A stretch of DNA of 64,000 nucleotides, from contig NZ_CP114771.1 of assembly GCF_027366395.1 (NCBI RefSeq), positions 3,968,001-4,032,000 on the forward strand, given 5' to 3'. Below the pieces are notes generated by a model. The model did not search any database and was not told the origin of the DNA. It saw only the letters and a list, made by a program, of their open reading frames with translations. Of this stretch, positions 41,960 through 52,317 are shown in pieces; position 1 is the first letter of the stretch, and the number at the start of each line of letters is the position of its first letter. Made by a program: the position numbers and the translations under genes. Source of the stretch: Endozoicomonas sp. GU-1 (GTDB lineage: Bacteria; Pseudomonadota; Gammaproteobacteria; Pseudomonadales; Endozoicomonadaceae).

Positions 41960-43690
41960 ATGACATCCGTCACTCCTGAACATCTCAAGTCATTCTCGCC
42001 CACTGCATCCCCCGTTCTGGTCTGTCACCACCTGTCCATGCAGCCTCGCACTGACGAGTTATTCAATGGTCGTCAGTTGGTCGTGTGCGAAAACCCCAAT
42101 ACACGACTCATCCGTTCCTCTGATTGTCAATGCGATAGGCTGTTTCGTGATGATGCTGACATTCAGGAATTAGATACGTTGTTACAGAACCGGGCTATAG
42201 ATGTTCATGCGAAAAAAGCCCGGTATACAATCCGGGCCTCAGCGTATGGGCCCCGAGAGGTGGTGCATTGGCGTTCTCCACTGAGAGAATTTAGCCCAAA
42301 TATACTGGAGCAACTGCAATGGTACCTGAGTAAAGAGGGGGTTGATATCAATCAGCCCATCAACCAGGCGCAGCAAACCTTGTTGCACCAGTTCTGTAAA
42401 GCGAGCTGTCTCTATCAGAGGGAGCCGGAAACGCTGTACTCTGTGCATCCTGATACGGTGGTGAAATTACTTTTGAGCCATGGAGCCTCGCTGCTTCCCG
42501 ATTGCGCTGGTAACACACCATTACACCTTGCCTGCAATGTTGGAGCTACCCCGGAGCTTATGGAAATATTGCTGACAAAGGTCAATGGCCGCCCGGAAAT
42601 CCTTGACGCAGTCAACAACGACAGGAAGACAGCCCTGTCCGAGGCGCTCAGTTCATCATCATGGGTTGGTATAGCGGTGCTTCTGTTGCGCTCAGGAGCC
42701 AGTATCGGTGACGCCGACAACCGATATCATTACAGTCCGCTTCGTGCAATGATAGAAAATCAACAACTTACCAGTGAAAAACTGTACTTCCTCACTCGCT
42801 ATGGGTTAGATATCAATAACTGCTTCAGTGAAGGCATACTCCCTTTCAATGAGTTTGTCAGGGATATGTATTACTGTAACTTCTACTTTGATTCCGATGT
42901 ACTTCTTTATCTGTTAAAGGCAGGATTGGCCCTGAACCGCCTTGATTGTTATGGTCAGTCCCTGCTTTCCATGTGTTTCAATGTTTTTGCCGGAAATATC
43001 GATTATTATCGAAAGCTTGAATTGTGTTCTTTTGTCTTGAAAGCTGCTTATAAATACCATTTTCCAGAAAATGTTGATGCACTGAAAGGCGCTGTTTCGG
43101 ATGCGTTGATAGAAAAATATGCCAAGGATATCTGGACACTGTTAACAAGCTTTTCGGATGTTTTTTATCTCATTGATAACACCATCGAAATCATTGCCAG
43201 CGATTTGAATGCACAAAATAAAAAGAAATTGGAAGGGTGGTTGAAACAAGCCAGAGACAGGTATCGTCCGGATTGGAGCCTTCGCCCTTTTGTCCACCAG
43301 CCCTGTGAACCGTTTGCACACTCTTGCAAAAAATCTTTTATGCGTCACATGGACGCTGTTTATAATGCGGCAACCCCTGATTTTGCCGGGGTTGGGCTAC
43401 TTAAATCAGACCTGGATTGCTCTGAAATAACAGAGATTAATGAGGATTCTGATTGTGATGATACTGAAGACCATCAGGACAATCATTCAGTACGATATTC
43501 AGATATTCATTTATATGACTGGCTTTTTGACTATCAATTTGCAGCATTACGTCAACTGGTTTTGTCACATAAAGAAATTCATAAGACTATCGGTCAATAT
43601 AAAAACAAGCTCGTGGTTGAATTATCCATTGACAATAAAGAGAAACTTGATCAATTGCTCAGGGAGACTACTTTAGTTGGTGAGTGTTAA
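41960..43690 (+). CDS. Ankyrin-repeat protein, 576 aa (paralogue 1)
   Basis: Residues 1-130 form a conserved head (SVTPEHLKSFSPTASPVLVC, ELFNGRQLVVCE) of unknown fold. Ankyrin repeats span about 140-330 (TLLHQFCKASC, NTPLHLACNVGATPELMEIL, KTALSEALSSSSWVGIAVLL, LLRSGASIGDADN). The C-terminal 200 residues are helical and close with YDWLFDYQFAALRQLVLSHK. Ankyrin proteins of symbionts often act inside host cells. It has a neighbouring paralogue downstream with the same layout; a tandem duplication is clear. Confidence 0.8.
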   Translation: MTSVTPEHLKSFSPTASPVLVCHHLSMQPRTDELFNGRQLVVCENPNTRLIRSSDCQCDRLFRDDADIQELDTLLQNRAIDVHAKKARYTIRASAYGPREVVHWRSPLREFSPNILEQLQWYLSKEGVDINQPINQAQQTLLHQFCKASCLYQREPETLYSVHPDTVVKLLLSHGASLLPDCAGNTPLHLACNVGATPELMEILLTKVNGRPEILDAVNNDRKTALSEALSSSSWVGIAVLLLRSGASIGDADNRYHYSPLRAMIENQQLTSEKLYFLTRYGLDINNCFSEGILPFNEFVRDMYYCNFYFDSDVLLYLLKAGLALNRLDCYGQSLLSMCFNVFAGNIDYYRKLELCSFVLKAAYKYHFPENVDALKGAVSDALIEKYAKDIWTLLTSFSDVFYLIDNTIEIIASDLNAQNKKKLEGWLKQARDRYRPDWSLRPFVHQPCEPFAHSCKKSFMRHMDAVYNAATPDFAGVGLLKSDLDCSEITEINEDSDCDDTEDHQDNHSVRYSDIHLYDWLFDYQFAALRQLVLSHKEIHKTIGQYKNKLVVELSIDNKEKLDQLLRETTLVGEC

Positions 43691-43749
43691 TGATATGACC
43701 CATCAAAATTCTCTACTGTTTTGTCCTCAGTCAGTGCAGGTTTTGAGCG

Positions 43750-45930
43750 TTGTCTGAAATGGTCATGTACTTGAATGAATGTTTTCAGGGTGATTTGCAG
43801 AAGTCTCTCCATAACGGTTGGAGATCAATGAATATCGTAAAAAATTTCCGGAGGTATTCAATGTACACACAGGCTTTAAACATTCTCAAACATACAAGAC
43901 AACTCACCAACAGCCAATTTTCAGCAATGGCTGCCAACTCACTTCGAAATGAAACCGGTAACAAATTATTTTCGGGACGGGTTGTTTTTGGGCAAGCCAT
44001 ACAAAACCTGCATATGTCGGCCCGCTCTGATCGGTGTGATTTTTCTGATGATAAATACAGGCCAGGGAATGAGTGCGACCATGTTGAGATGAATATCCGG
44101 GATGATTCACCATTTCCAGACAACGGTGATCATTACTGTGAATTTATTAACGACAAGAAGTCGAGAGCTAATAGTGACAGCCGCTTTGGAGGACCAGTTA
44201 TGCGTTCAGTCACCCCTGATGATCTCAAGGCATTCAAGCCCATTGCATTACCCGTCGTGGTCTGTCACCACCTGACACTGGAGCCTAAGACGACAGAGAT
44301 ATTTAATGGACGTCAGGTGATTGTGTGCGAAACCCCGGGTACACGGTTAATCCGTAGCCCTGATTGCCAATGCAATACTCTGTTTCGAGGCATTGCTGAC
44401 ACTCAGGAACTGGATACGCTGTTAGAGAGCCGGGGTATTGATATTCGTGCAAAAAAAGTTCAGCACATAACCCAAACTTCGGCGTATGGGCCCGATGATA
44501 CCGTGTATTGGAATTCTCCAGTGCGAGAAACCGACCCCAATATACTGGATCACCTGCAATGGTATTTGAGTAAAGATGGTGTTGATATCAATCAGCCCAT
44601 CAATCAGGCGGGACAAACCTTACTGCACCAGTTTTGTCGAGCGAGCTGTCTTCATTCACGCAGTGGTGGACAAAAGTACACAACGAATCCTGATACCGTG
44701 GTGGAATTGCTGTTGAGCCGTGGTGCCGAACTGATTGCTGATCGCTTTGGTAACACGCCATTACACGTTGCCTGTCAAACTGGTGCCTCCCTGGCGCTTA
44801 TGGACAGGTTACTGGAAAAGGCTGGTGGCCGTCAGGAAATCCTTGACGCCGTTAACAGCAGCGGGAGGACAGCGCTGTCTGAAACATTGAGCTTAACGTC
44901 ATGGGTCGGTCTTGCTGTGCTTCTGTTGCGGGCTGGCGCCAGTATCGACAACGCTGACAACCGTTACAAAAACAGTCCGCTTCATGCAATGATGGCAAGT
45001 CGGTTTCTCGACAGTGAAAAAATCAATTTGCTGACCCACCATGGGTTAGATATCAATAAGCACACCAGCGACGGAAAACTCCCTTTCAATGAACTGGCCC
45101 GGAACATTAACACCTATTACTTCTATCGTGTTTCTGACACGCTTCTCTATTTGATAAAATCCGGGTTGCATCTGAACCGCCTTGATCATAATGGCCAGTC
45201 CCTGCTTGCCACATGTTTCAGCGTTTTTGAAGATCATGGTGAATATTTTCGCAAGCTGGAATTGTGTTCTTATGTCCTGAAAGCCGCGTATAAATACAAT
45301 TTTCCGGGAAATATCGACACTCTGAAAGGCGCTATTTCAGATACGTTAATAGAAACCCGGGCAGGTGATATTGGAAAACTGTTAACCAGTGATGCGGATG
45401 TTTTTTATCTGATTGATAGCACCTCTGACGTCATTGCCGACAATTTGAGTGCGCAAAATAAAATGACACTGGCAACGTTGCTGGCAAAAGCCAGAGATAT
45501 GCACAGCACGAATATAAGTCTTTACCCTTTCGTCCACCTGCCCCGTGAACCTTTTGCCCACTCATGCAAAGATTCCTTCATAAGCCAGATGGAAGCTACC
45601 TATAACGCACCTAGAAGTGATTTTGCCCGGGTTGGGTTAGATCCAGAGTCGGATGATTCTGTCCGGGACAGTCATGATTGGGGTGAATCCATTTGCCATG
45701 AGACAGAGAACTCTGAAGACAACGACGCTATTCACCATTCAGACATTAGATTATATGACTGGCTGTTTGAGCATCGGTTTGAAGCATTACACCGACTGCT
45801 TTCGTGCAATAAAGGGCTTCATAAAGCTATCTGTAAACATAAACTCAGTCTTGCAGGGGAATTATCGGCTGATAATCAGAAAAAGCTCGATCAATTGCTG
45901 CTGGAAACGGGTTCGATGGGTAAATATTAA
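43750..45930 (+). CDS. Ankyrin-repeat protein, 726 aa (paralogue 2)
   Basis: Same architecture as paralogue 1 from residue 151 on (SVTPDDLKAFKPIALPVVVC, TLLHQFCRASC, NTPLHVACQTGASLALMDRL, KTLSLTSW-type repeat, LYDWLFEHRFEALHRLLSCN), but with an extra 150-residue head. ATG at 43750 has no good ribosome binding site; ATG 43828 or 44200 (before MRSVTPDD, equal to paralogue 1 start) are alternatives. The gene begins only 60 bp after the first. Confidence 0.75.
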   Translation: MSEMVMYLNECFQGDLQKSLHNGWRSMNIVKNFRRYSMYTQALNILKHTRQLTNSQFSAMAANSLRNETGNKLFSGRVVFGQAIQNLHMSARSDRCDFSDDKYRPGNECDHVEMNIRDDSPFPDNGDHYCEFINDKKSRANSDSRFGGPVMRSVTPDDLKAFKPIALPVVVCHHLTLEPKTTEIFNGRQVIVCETPGTRLIRSPDCQCNTLFRGIADTQELDTLLESRGIDIRAKKVQHITQTSAYGPDDTVYWNSPVRETDPNILDHLQWYLSKDGVDINQPINQAGQTLLHQFCRASCLHSRSGGQKYTTNPDTVVELLLSRGAELIADRFGNTPLHVACQTGASLALMDRLLEKAGGRQEILDAVNSSGRTALSETLSLTSWVGLAVLLLRAGASIDNADNRYKNSPLHAMMASRFLDSEKINLLTHHGLDINKHTSDGKLPFNELARNINTYYFYRVSDTLLYLIKSGLHLNRLDHNGQSLLATCFSVFEDHGEYFRKLELCSYVLKAAYKYNFPGNIDTLKGAISDTLIETRAGDIGKLLTSDADVFYLIDSTSDVIADNLSAQNKMTLATLLAKARDMHSTNISLYPFVHLPREPFAHSCKDSFISQMEATYNAPRSDFARVGLDPESDDSVRDSHDWGESICHETENSEDNDAIHHSDIRLYDWLFEHRFEALHRLLSCNKGLHKAICKHKLSLAGELSADNQKKLDQLLLETGSMGKY

Positions 45931-46260
45931 CTAAGAATTTAATATTTTCAGGTTATTGTATTGTTAGATTAAAAACCTGCTTATTTTCTGTTTGGTCAAA
46001 AGTTGGTCAACCCTGAACCGGGTCTCAGCAGTGACTGGTCGATCATTCGTGCATTATTAGTGGGTATTTATTGATGTAGATCAATTCTTTTGCTTCGGTA
46101 AATACGTAGCATAAGCTCAATCATTGAGTGTTTGCCGAAGTCGGTAACGATTGTTTCGGAGCCTGGTAATAAGAACACCAAATACTCACTCTCTGTCTAA
46201 GAATAAATACCACCCCAATAATAATAAAAAACGCAAACAGCTGATGGTTCAGCATTTGCA

Positions 46261-46285
46261 GCCTTGTCTCTGGCAAGGTTTTTTA
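46261..46285 (+). terminator. Rho-independent terminator
   Basis: CCTTG (46262-46266) / CAAGG (46274-46278) followed by TTTTTTATT. It could end transcripts from the ankyrin pair, 330 bp downstream. Confidence 0.7.
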
Positions 46286-46756
46286 TTATGTGATACGGGT
46301 ACTTGCAGTGCCCGTATTCAGGCGATGATACGCCAACGCAGGAACAGCTGCCACAAATCAAATTAACCCGTTTTATCGACTAGTAGTTGATTACTTTTGT
46401 CAGTCATTTTGATTGATTCCGGTTTTCGAGTGTACTTATGCACATTGCCTGAAATACCGGGTTGTTTGGTGGTTACCTTCAGGGCCTGTATAAAAGAAGG
46501 AGCGGTTACCAGTGGCAAATGTCTTACACAGAGTATGGGGATTCCCTGACTGTAAATGATAAGTGAAAGCCTCAGAATGGAAGCCGTCAGTTGAGACAGG
46601 AAGTCAAAGCAGCCAGGAAGGTGGATGGCTGACAAATCAGGGATGTGACATGGCAGGGAGCCATTGGACAGGATGTCCGGATTTTCAGGATGAAGGCTGT
46701 GCAGGGACTTTAGTAGGGCAGGATGCCTAACCAATTGGACAAGAGTCCATAGGTAA

Positions 46757-46785
46757 AAAAACAGATCCGGGATGGATCTGTTTTT
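46757..46785. terminator. Bidirectional terminator below the HIT-fold gene
   Basis: AAAAAACAGATCC (46756-46768) and GGATCTGTTTTTG form a perfect stem with A-run and T-run on the two sides. It lies 70 bp beyond the stop of the minus-strand gene at 46856. Confidence 0.8.
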
Positions 46786-46855
46786 GTTTGTGCCTGGCAT
46801 TCTTCGACTCCGCTTCAGGGTGAATGGAGATCAAGTTCTGAACCGGGAAATTAAT

Positions 46856-47992
46856 TCAGTAGTGTTCCAGATGCCTAGCCAATTCTTGCCATTGCTCCGG
46901 GGTAAGCCGGGTAAGCTCATTTCTGGCCCTGGCGACAAAATCCCCGTAGGGCTTATCTCGCATTGAGGCAAGTTCCTCTGCGGCCGGTTCACCCACTTTT
47001 TTGTCATTCACCGGAGCCATGATTAACAATCCACTCATTTCAAGACAGCCATAACTCTGCTTTTCAGACACATATTGAGGATTAACATTGGCATTTTGAT
47101 TTCTGGGAAAAATGAAAGAGTGCAAGGAGTTATTATCGTCTGCCCAATAGACCACGTTGTAGCCGCCAGTACCGCAGACATCGCTTTTGCTTAAGTATTT
47201 CAGAGTATTATTAAAGACTTGCGCAAATTCAGCAGAATGCTCACCTGCAATATGAATTCCTGAAAAATGTGCCGTGTTATGGGCTTGATCACCGGACATC
47301 CAACGGATCGTGGTTTTCCCATACTGTATTACCGGCAGGTCAGCCTCCAAAGAGAGTTGTCCGTTATCCAACGCTTTTCGCAGGGGCAAATTCTCTTTCA
47401 TTGCATGGATATGAAGATGCGGCTGTGAGTTTCCCCTGTAGCCACTATGGGCAAAGGTATAGGCTGGTCCCATGGCTGTTGCCAAATCAAAGAGCTCTGA
47501 ACTTTTAACAAATATGGTGCTTTGATCAATATGTTCTGTGGGTTTTATCAACCAGCATTCAGCACTGTAAGGCCGGAAATTGGAGATGATGGTAATGCCC
47601 CCGGTGTGGATTTTCAGTAGCCTGGAATCGTTATTGCATAATGCACAGGGCTTTCGTGGGTGACTCTGCCCTTTGTTCTTTTCAAATGATCCCTGAATGG
47701 ATTCATCGAACGTGTAAAGCCTGTTAGGAAAGGATCTGAATTTCAGATAAGGGTTGTCTTGTACCTGGCCATCCTCACGCAGCAACTGATTACATAGGGT
47801 GAGCTGTGCCTGACGAGCCATTATCTTCAATAAAGGGAAGATTTTACGCGGGTCGTCAGGCGTTATGATCTTGACGGAATTGACTGCCTGAACATGTTTG
47901 TCGATAAATGTGCGAATTTCATGATGAGAAGTATCTTTAAGACAGTGGCTGTTATCAGTATTTCGTATAAAAAACTGTTGAGTAATGTTCAT
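46856..47992 (-). CDS. HIT-superfamily (GalT/GGP-like) nucleotide-processing protein
   Basis: 378 residues. A CxxC pair (PCALCNND, residues about 114-117), the strand GITIISNFRPYSAECWLIKP, and the catalytic-type SQPHLHIHAM (HxHxH) point to the histidine-triad superfamily, nearest to galactose-1-phosphate uridylyltransferase-like and DUF4922-type proteins. The N-terminal 100 residues are specific. GGAGGT 4 bp before ATG 47992 fixes the start; GTG at 47998 is less likely. Substrate unknown. It is a single gene flanked by terminator and empty DNA. Confidence 0.65.
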   Translation of the reverse strand: MNITQQFFIRNTDNSHCLKDTSHHEIRTFIDKHVQAVNSVKIITPDDPRKIFPLLKIMARQAQLTLCNQLLREDGQVQDNPYLKFRSFPNRLYTFDESIQGSFEKNKGQSHPRKPCALCNNDSRLLKIHTGGITIISNFRPYSAECWLIKPTEHIDQSTIFVKSSELFDLATAMGPAYTFAHSGYRGNSQPHLHIHAMKENLPLRKALDNGQLSLEADLPVIQYGKTTIRWMSGDQAHNTAHFSGIHIAGEHSAEFAQVFNNTLKYLSKSDVCGTGGYNVVYWADDNNSLHSFIFPRNQNANVNPQYVSEKQSYGCLEMSGLLIMAPVNDKKVGEPAAEELASMRDKPYGDFVARARNELTRLTPEQWQELARHLEHY

Positions 47993-48445
47993 ACCCACCT
48001 CCCTGTTGATTGACTAAAAATGCATCTCAAAGCAGCTATGTGCTTTCAAAGAACTGCATTTACAATCATGGCTGTTTCGACTTTCGACCCTTCAAATAGA
48101 TTTGAACACTCCTTGCCGGATCCCGTTGCAATCTGGATTAGCCTTATGTCCTTTTTTTGTTGAATAATCTGCCTGCTTCCAAACCATACCGAGTAAAGGA
48201 AAGGTTAAAAATAACAAAGTGGTTAGCAATACTAACGGCCTTAAATACTTTGATGGTTCGCAAAGCCCTGCTTGACGGAACGAGAATTTCTTAAACGATT
48301 GAGGGTATGAATGCGCTGCAGCATGCCATCGGGTAGATTTTCACTGTCAATACAGCAGACCTGCTAAAATACCTTGCGATGGAGCGCAAAACGTCAGTGA
48401 AGGGCGAGCATATTAAACAAAATGCAGTTTTTTGTACTGATAATC
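47993..48445. other. Divergent intergenic region
   Basis: No gene and no clear repeat. It must hold the promoters of the minus-strand HIT-fold gene and of the small plus-strand gene at 48446. Nothing definite is recognised. Confidence 0.5.
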
Positions 48446-48745
48446 ATGAATACAGTTGTTGAAAAAGTAGGCCTGCTTTACCAGGAAAAAGATATCTCTC
48501 CGGAAAGCTATGCCCTTTGGAAAACCGCTGCCAAAGGCAACCCCCGGAGTGAGGAAGTCAGGGAATTCAGAAGATGGTACAACACATCCGGAATGGGGCG
48601 ATCCAATCAGGGGCATGACTGGTTTAGCGCCACTCTGGACAATGACGAGATTTATGCCGTGGTGGAGTTTCTGAAGTCATTAAGCGGACCGGCCATGAAA
48701 AATGGCATGCCAAAACCGAAACGGTATTATCAGCTTGAGCAATAG
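48446..48745 (+). CDS. Hypothetical protein, 99 aa
   Basis: MNTVVEKVGLLYQEKDISPE and YALWKTAAKGNPRSEEVREF are helical and charged, then WFSATLDNDEIYAVVEFLKS and a basic tail ending KRYYQLEQ. ATG 48422 would add eight hydrophobic residues. No family recognised. Confidence 0.55.
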   Translation: MNTVVEKVGLLYQEKDISPESYALWKTAAKGNPRSEEVREFRRWYNTSGMGRSNQGHDWFSATLDNDEIYAVVEFLKSLSGPAMKNGMPKPKRYYQLEQ

Positions 48746-48813
48746 CGTCTGTTGAAATGATAAAACGGATCAGGCTCCTGGTTTCTTGCCCTGAACATTG
48801 CCACAAGATAGAT

Positions 48814-48827
48814 GGGTGTCCTTTTTT
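48814..48827 (+). repeat. Solitary GGGTGTCC (REP-like) motif
   Basis: GGGTGTCCTTTTTT equals the end motif of the REP-transposase units at 8121 and 29468. No transposase is attached. Confidence 0.4.
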
Positions 48828-48930
48828 AAAAAATGAGAATTTTCTAAGTGGTTAATAGGCCTTGAGTTCTGGCGTTCATCAAAAAGAAAAACACCATTAA
48901 TGTAGCAAGATCTTTAGGAGAGTGAGAGCA

Positions 48931-48985
48931 ATGCAGCCTGCCGGGGGAATAACACCGATATTACCTAATCACCCGGGGGGGGATT
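48931..48985 (+). other. Upstream start and G8 tract in front of the 977-aa ankyrin gene
   Basis: ATG 48931 follows AGGAGAGTGAGAGCA and reads MQPAGGITPILPNHPGGG, then the frame is lost in a run of eight G (48975-48982). With one more G the frame would join GIDTTTTVQVEKDNPQTGVE and run into the ankyrin protein. The present sequence leaves the main ORF to start at 49064. Confidence 0.6.
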
Positions 48986-49063
48986 GATACAACCACCACA
49001 GTTCAAGTTGAAAAGGATAATCCCCAAACGGGTGTAGAAATTAGCATACCCTCTGCCCAGAGC

Positions 49064-51997
49064 ATGTCATTACCGCTTGCACAAAATGCAGCGCCACCAG
49101 AGAGTTTACACACCAAAAGAGTGGTAAAACTAAACCAGGTTCACCCCATTCTTAGTCACCACTCTGCCAAATCCTGTGATAAAGAAGCATTTTTGGAATC
49201 ATCTGATCAACTGACGACACATCAAATGGTGATGGATATACCAGGCCTGCCATTACTTTCAAAGGAGGCTTCATGGGATCAACACAACCATCTTTATAAT
49301 TCATCCCTGGACCTGATAAACCTGATAAAACAGGGGAATACAGACAAAGTAACAGAATGCATTACCAATAACCCCTTTGCCCTGGCCATTGAAGATGCAG
49401 AGGGTAACTCCGTCCTGCATCTGGCCGTGTTACACGGCCATGAACACCTATGCCGACTGTTGGTTGATCGAGCTCAACACCTGTTTCAGGCAACCAATGA
49501 CAACGACGAACGACCTCTGCATATTGCAGCCAGAGCAAAACAAAACAATTGTTTGAAATTTTTACTGAATAACTACCCCAACTTCTTAATACTGGAAAAT
49601 GAACTGGTGTATCCTGACAAATCAGGAAAAACACCGGTACACCTGGCGGCTCAATACGGAAATAAAGCCGGTTTAATGACCATGCTGGATTATGAAAATG
49701 GCAAGCATTTGTTGTCCAAGCCTGATTCCCCTATTTGGGTCGCAATAAAAAATGGACACATAGAGTGCGTGGCCGTTATTCTCCACTGTTTACATACTGC
49801 TGGTTTTTTTTATCAACCATATAGCGCTCTTCGCTATGCTGTTGAGTGTGGCCAGTTGGATTGTGTCAAATGGCTTGTGCATAACTATCCAGACTCTTTC
49901 ACCCCTAGAGACCCTGATTTAAAAGGCTTAAGTTCTCTGACCCAATTAGCGGTAAAACATGGCTATCATGACATTTTACAATACCTTCTTGAGCAACCGT
50001 TCTTTATCAAACGACTGACGAAAATGGAATATGCTGCTGAATTTAGCAGTAAAGAGAATGGAGTCTGTGCAAAATTGATCAGAGATGCCCGGGAGAAAAT
50101 GAAGCAACCTTTTCGGCCGGTAAAGAATTTTGATAAAACGCTATTCCAGCACACCTGGCAGCGGGAAAAAAATAAGATTGCCAATAAAATAGAAAAGCAA
50201 AACTTACGAAAGTATCCACACCCATTATTGGATCACATGGATGACAGCTTGTCCGGAAGTGCATCGTCCACCGAATATCTGTCACGGGCTAAAGCTTTAA
50301 TAAGCGCATTGCCGGAAATAGGGGTTTATGTACGTTGCCCCGTCTATAAAAATAAAAATGAAGAACAAGGTCGATTCTGGGCCATGGGTGATGCCACGGC
50401 ATCTGTCGAACTGATTAAGGCCCTTGTTGCTTTGGGCGCAAAAACGATCCATGCACAACTGTCACCACCGGATGACAGTGACTTTATTACACGACAAAGA
50501 TTTAATAGTGAAGAGCAGATAAGATATGTCAAGAAACAGCGTATAGCGTTATCCAAGCTGGCTTACTTACTGCCGGGAATAAAGATTAGACTGGGCATTC
50601 AGGAAATTTATATAGACGACACCAAAGTTATTATTTCCAGCTGTAACCTGCGTGGTGAGAATAAAATCAATGCTGCCGTTACCCTCTCCTTTTTCCAGGC
50701 CGAAGCAATGTACCGAGAATTAGGCTATGTGCAAGAGTCCCATATTAGTTTAAAACCCTATCGTTTTTACTCTGAATTTGAAGCGATGTGTCTGGATACC
50801 GATACATCAGTTACAAAAAATCATAGCGGCCAACTCCTATGGTCATTGCTTTACAACTTTTTCTTGTCCATTTTCACTTATATCAATAACGACAACAGTT
50901 CAATGCCCGACTGTAATATCCACCCTTTGCATCTACCGGTAAACTCCATTATTCCCAGTGGTGATCTGCAACCAAAAGAAGCTGAAATATCGACCGAATC
51001 CCTCGATAGCCATCAACTGACATTAGTCTCTGCTATTAACCAGCTTTGTGATTTATCCGCTAAAGGGAAAATAGAAACCGCTGTAGTTTATGGCTTGCAT
51101 CATAATGCACTGCGCCACTTAAAAAAAACGATATTAACCAATTGGCTTGGCGCTATTAAACTAAACCATGGTCAGGTAACGGATGCTCTCCCGGTGGTGG
51201 TGACCACTACCACCAGCGCTTTTAGAGATGAAGACAGGGCAGAAAATGGCAAGAGTGTGTTAAACGAAATCGCGAAAACCACAGGTTTCACACTGATTGA
51301 CTTTCGGGTCCGGCAAGACCGGGCCTCTCTGATGGCGGCAGGCAAGGGCCAATTGCTTCTGTGTCTTATGCCCAGTGTGCCAAGACAGAGTTTCAACAAA
51401 CTGGTGCAAAGCTCCCGGTTCCCGGTGTTAAGTGAAGGTGCCAACCTGACCACGACCCTGTTGCAACATGGCCAACCTCATCTTTCTCTCCTTCCCTACG
51501 GACAAACGCCAGTGGCCCAGGACATGGGAGTGCCGCTGGAGGCTTTAAAGGCCATGGCCTTTTCCTTCAAGTTGCAGATAGAAAAGAATGGAGCCGAGAT
51601 GGAAGTCCTGAAAAAATTGTCAGACCTTGCCAGGAAAGGCGGCTATGCAGAGGCACTCTCTTATACCGACAAGATAAAGACCAAAGACGTTGAAAATGGA
51701 CCTTTGTGCTTTGTCTGGAATGATCCTCAACCCTCACCTTTGCAATTGCGACCAGTCACCATTATGAGCCTGTTACAGAAAGGAGCAAAACTGGGCAGTA
51801 TTGAAAAAAAAGCGTTACTCGAAGCGCTTGACCCTTCTGATAAAGCCCTGGCCGATTATATCAACAGCTGCCTGGATAAGGACTCAATCACAACCCATCA
51901 CTTCCGGCTGCAGCAAATGCATGTGAATAAGCCTTTTAACAATAAGGTAGCAGCAGCGCTGCTCCAGTTTGGACGCTATAAAAAACTGCTGGCCTGA
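49064..51997 (+). CDS. Large ankyrin-repeat protein, 977 aa or more
   Basis: Ankyrin repeats at about 85-290 (DAEGNSVLHLAVLHGHEHLC, DNDERPLHIAARAKQNNCLK, SGKTPVHLAAQYGNKAGLM, STALRYAVE-type). A middle region (400-600) includes RCPVYKNKNEEQGRFWAMGD and an alpha/beta part. The C-terminal 330 residues contain LPVVVTTTTSAFRDEDRAE and PVLSEGANLTTTLLQHGQPH, reminiscent of the donor loop of GT-B glycosyltransferases, though this is weak. The true start may be 44 codons upstream, out of frame across a G8 tract. Host-directed effector likely; enzymatic activity uncertain. Confidence 0.7.
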   Translation: MSLPLAQNAAPPESLHTKRVVKLNQVHPILSHHSAKSCDKEAFLESSDQLTTHQMVMDIPGLPLLSKEASWDQHNHLYNSSLDLINLIKQGNTDKVTECITNNPFALAIEDAEGNSVLHLAVLHGHEHLCRLLVDRAQHLFQATNDNDERPLHIAARAKQNNCLKFLLNNYPNFLILENELVYPDKSGKTPVHLAAQYGNKAGLMTMLDYENGKHLLSKPDSPIWVAIKNGHIECVAVILHCLHTAGFFYQPYSALRYAVECGQLDCVKWLVHNYPDSFTPRDPDLKGLSSLTQLAVKHGYHDILQYLLEQPFFIKRLTKMEYAAEFSSKENGVCAKLIRDAREKMKQPFRPVKNFDKTLFQHTWQREKNKIANKIEKQNLRKYPHPLLDHMDDSLSGSASSTEYLSRAKALISALPEIGVYVRCPVYKNKNEEQGRFWAMGDATASVELIKALVALGAKTIHAQLSPPDDSDFITRQRFNSEEQIRYVKKQRIALSKLAYLLPGIKIRLGIQEIYIDDTKVIISSCNLRGENKINAAVTLSFFQAEAMYRELGYVQESHISLKPYRFYSEFEAMCLDTDTSVTKNHSGQLLWSLLYNFFLSIFTYINNDNSSMPDCNIHPLHLPVNSIIPSGDLQPKEAEISTESLDSHQLTLVSAINQLCDLSAKGKIETAVVYGLHHNALRHLKKTILTNWLGAIKLNHGQVTDALPVVVTTTTSAFRDEDRAENGKSVLNEIAKTTGFTLIDFRVRQDRASLMAAGKGQLLLCLMPSVPRQSFNKLVQSSRFPVLSEGANLTTTLLQHGQPHLSLLPYGQTPVAQDMGVPLEALKAMAFSFKLQIEKNGAEMEVLKKLSDLARKGGYAEALSYTDKIKTKDVENGPLCFVWNDPQPSPLQLRPVTIMSLLQKGAKLGSIEKKALLEALDPSDKALADYINSCLDKDSITTHHFRLQQMHVNKPFNNKVAAALLQFGRYKKLLA

Positions 51998-52183
51998 GAA
52001 AATTCCACTGAAAGTATGGATTAGACACGAACCGGCGGTATTCTCAGCTGTTAACAGCTCCCGGGCTCCTCCTACGAACGCACAGCAAAATAGTGGCTTT
52101 AGGGTTGGCGACAAAATAAAGATCAGAGTGCACATGGAAGTTGACAAACACACCCGGCATAAATATTATTCACCTCGTTCCTT

Positions 52184-52259
<76 letters not shown>

Positions 52260-52267
52260 TACACAGC

Positions 52268-52303
52268 AAAGCCCGAAGCGTTAGTAAGCACTTCGGGCTT
52301 TTT
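52268..52303 (+). terminator. Terminator of tRNA-Thr
   Basis: AAAGCCCGAAG and CTTCGGGCTTTTT form a perfect stem with a 12-nt loop and T-run, 9 bp after the tRNA. Confidence 0.9.
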
Positions 52304-52317
52304 GCTATCTGAGATTT

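Larger units (their letters stand above)
45931..46855. other. Gene-free interval
   Basis: I see no convincing gene. It contains two intrinsic terminators (46261 and 46757). An open frame on the minus strand (46363-46800) crosses the second terminator and has no family features. Confidence 0.6.

Noticed and set aside
46151-46366. Plus-strand open frame of 71 codons
   Set aside because: Contains the intrinsic terminator at 46261-46285 within its frame.
46363-46800. Minus-strand open frame of 145 codons
   Set aside because: It crosses a strong bidirectional terminator and has no recognisable domain or ribosome binding site.
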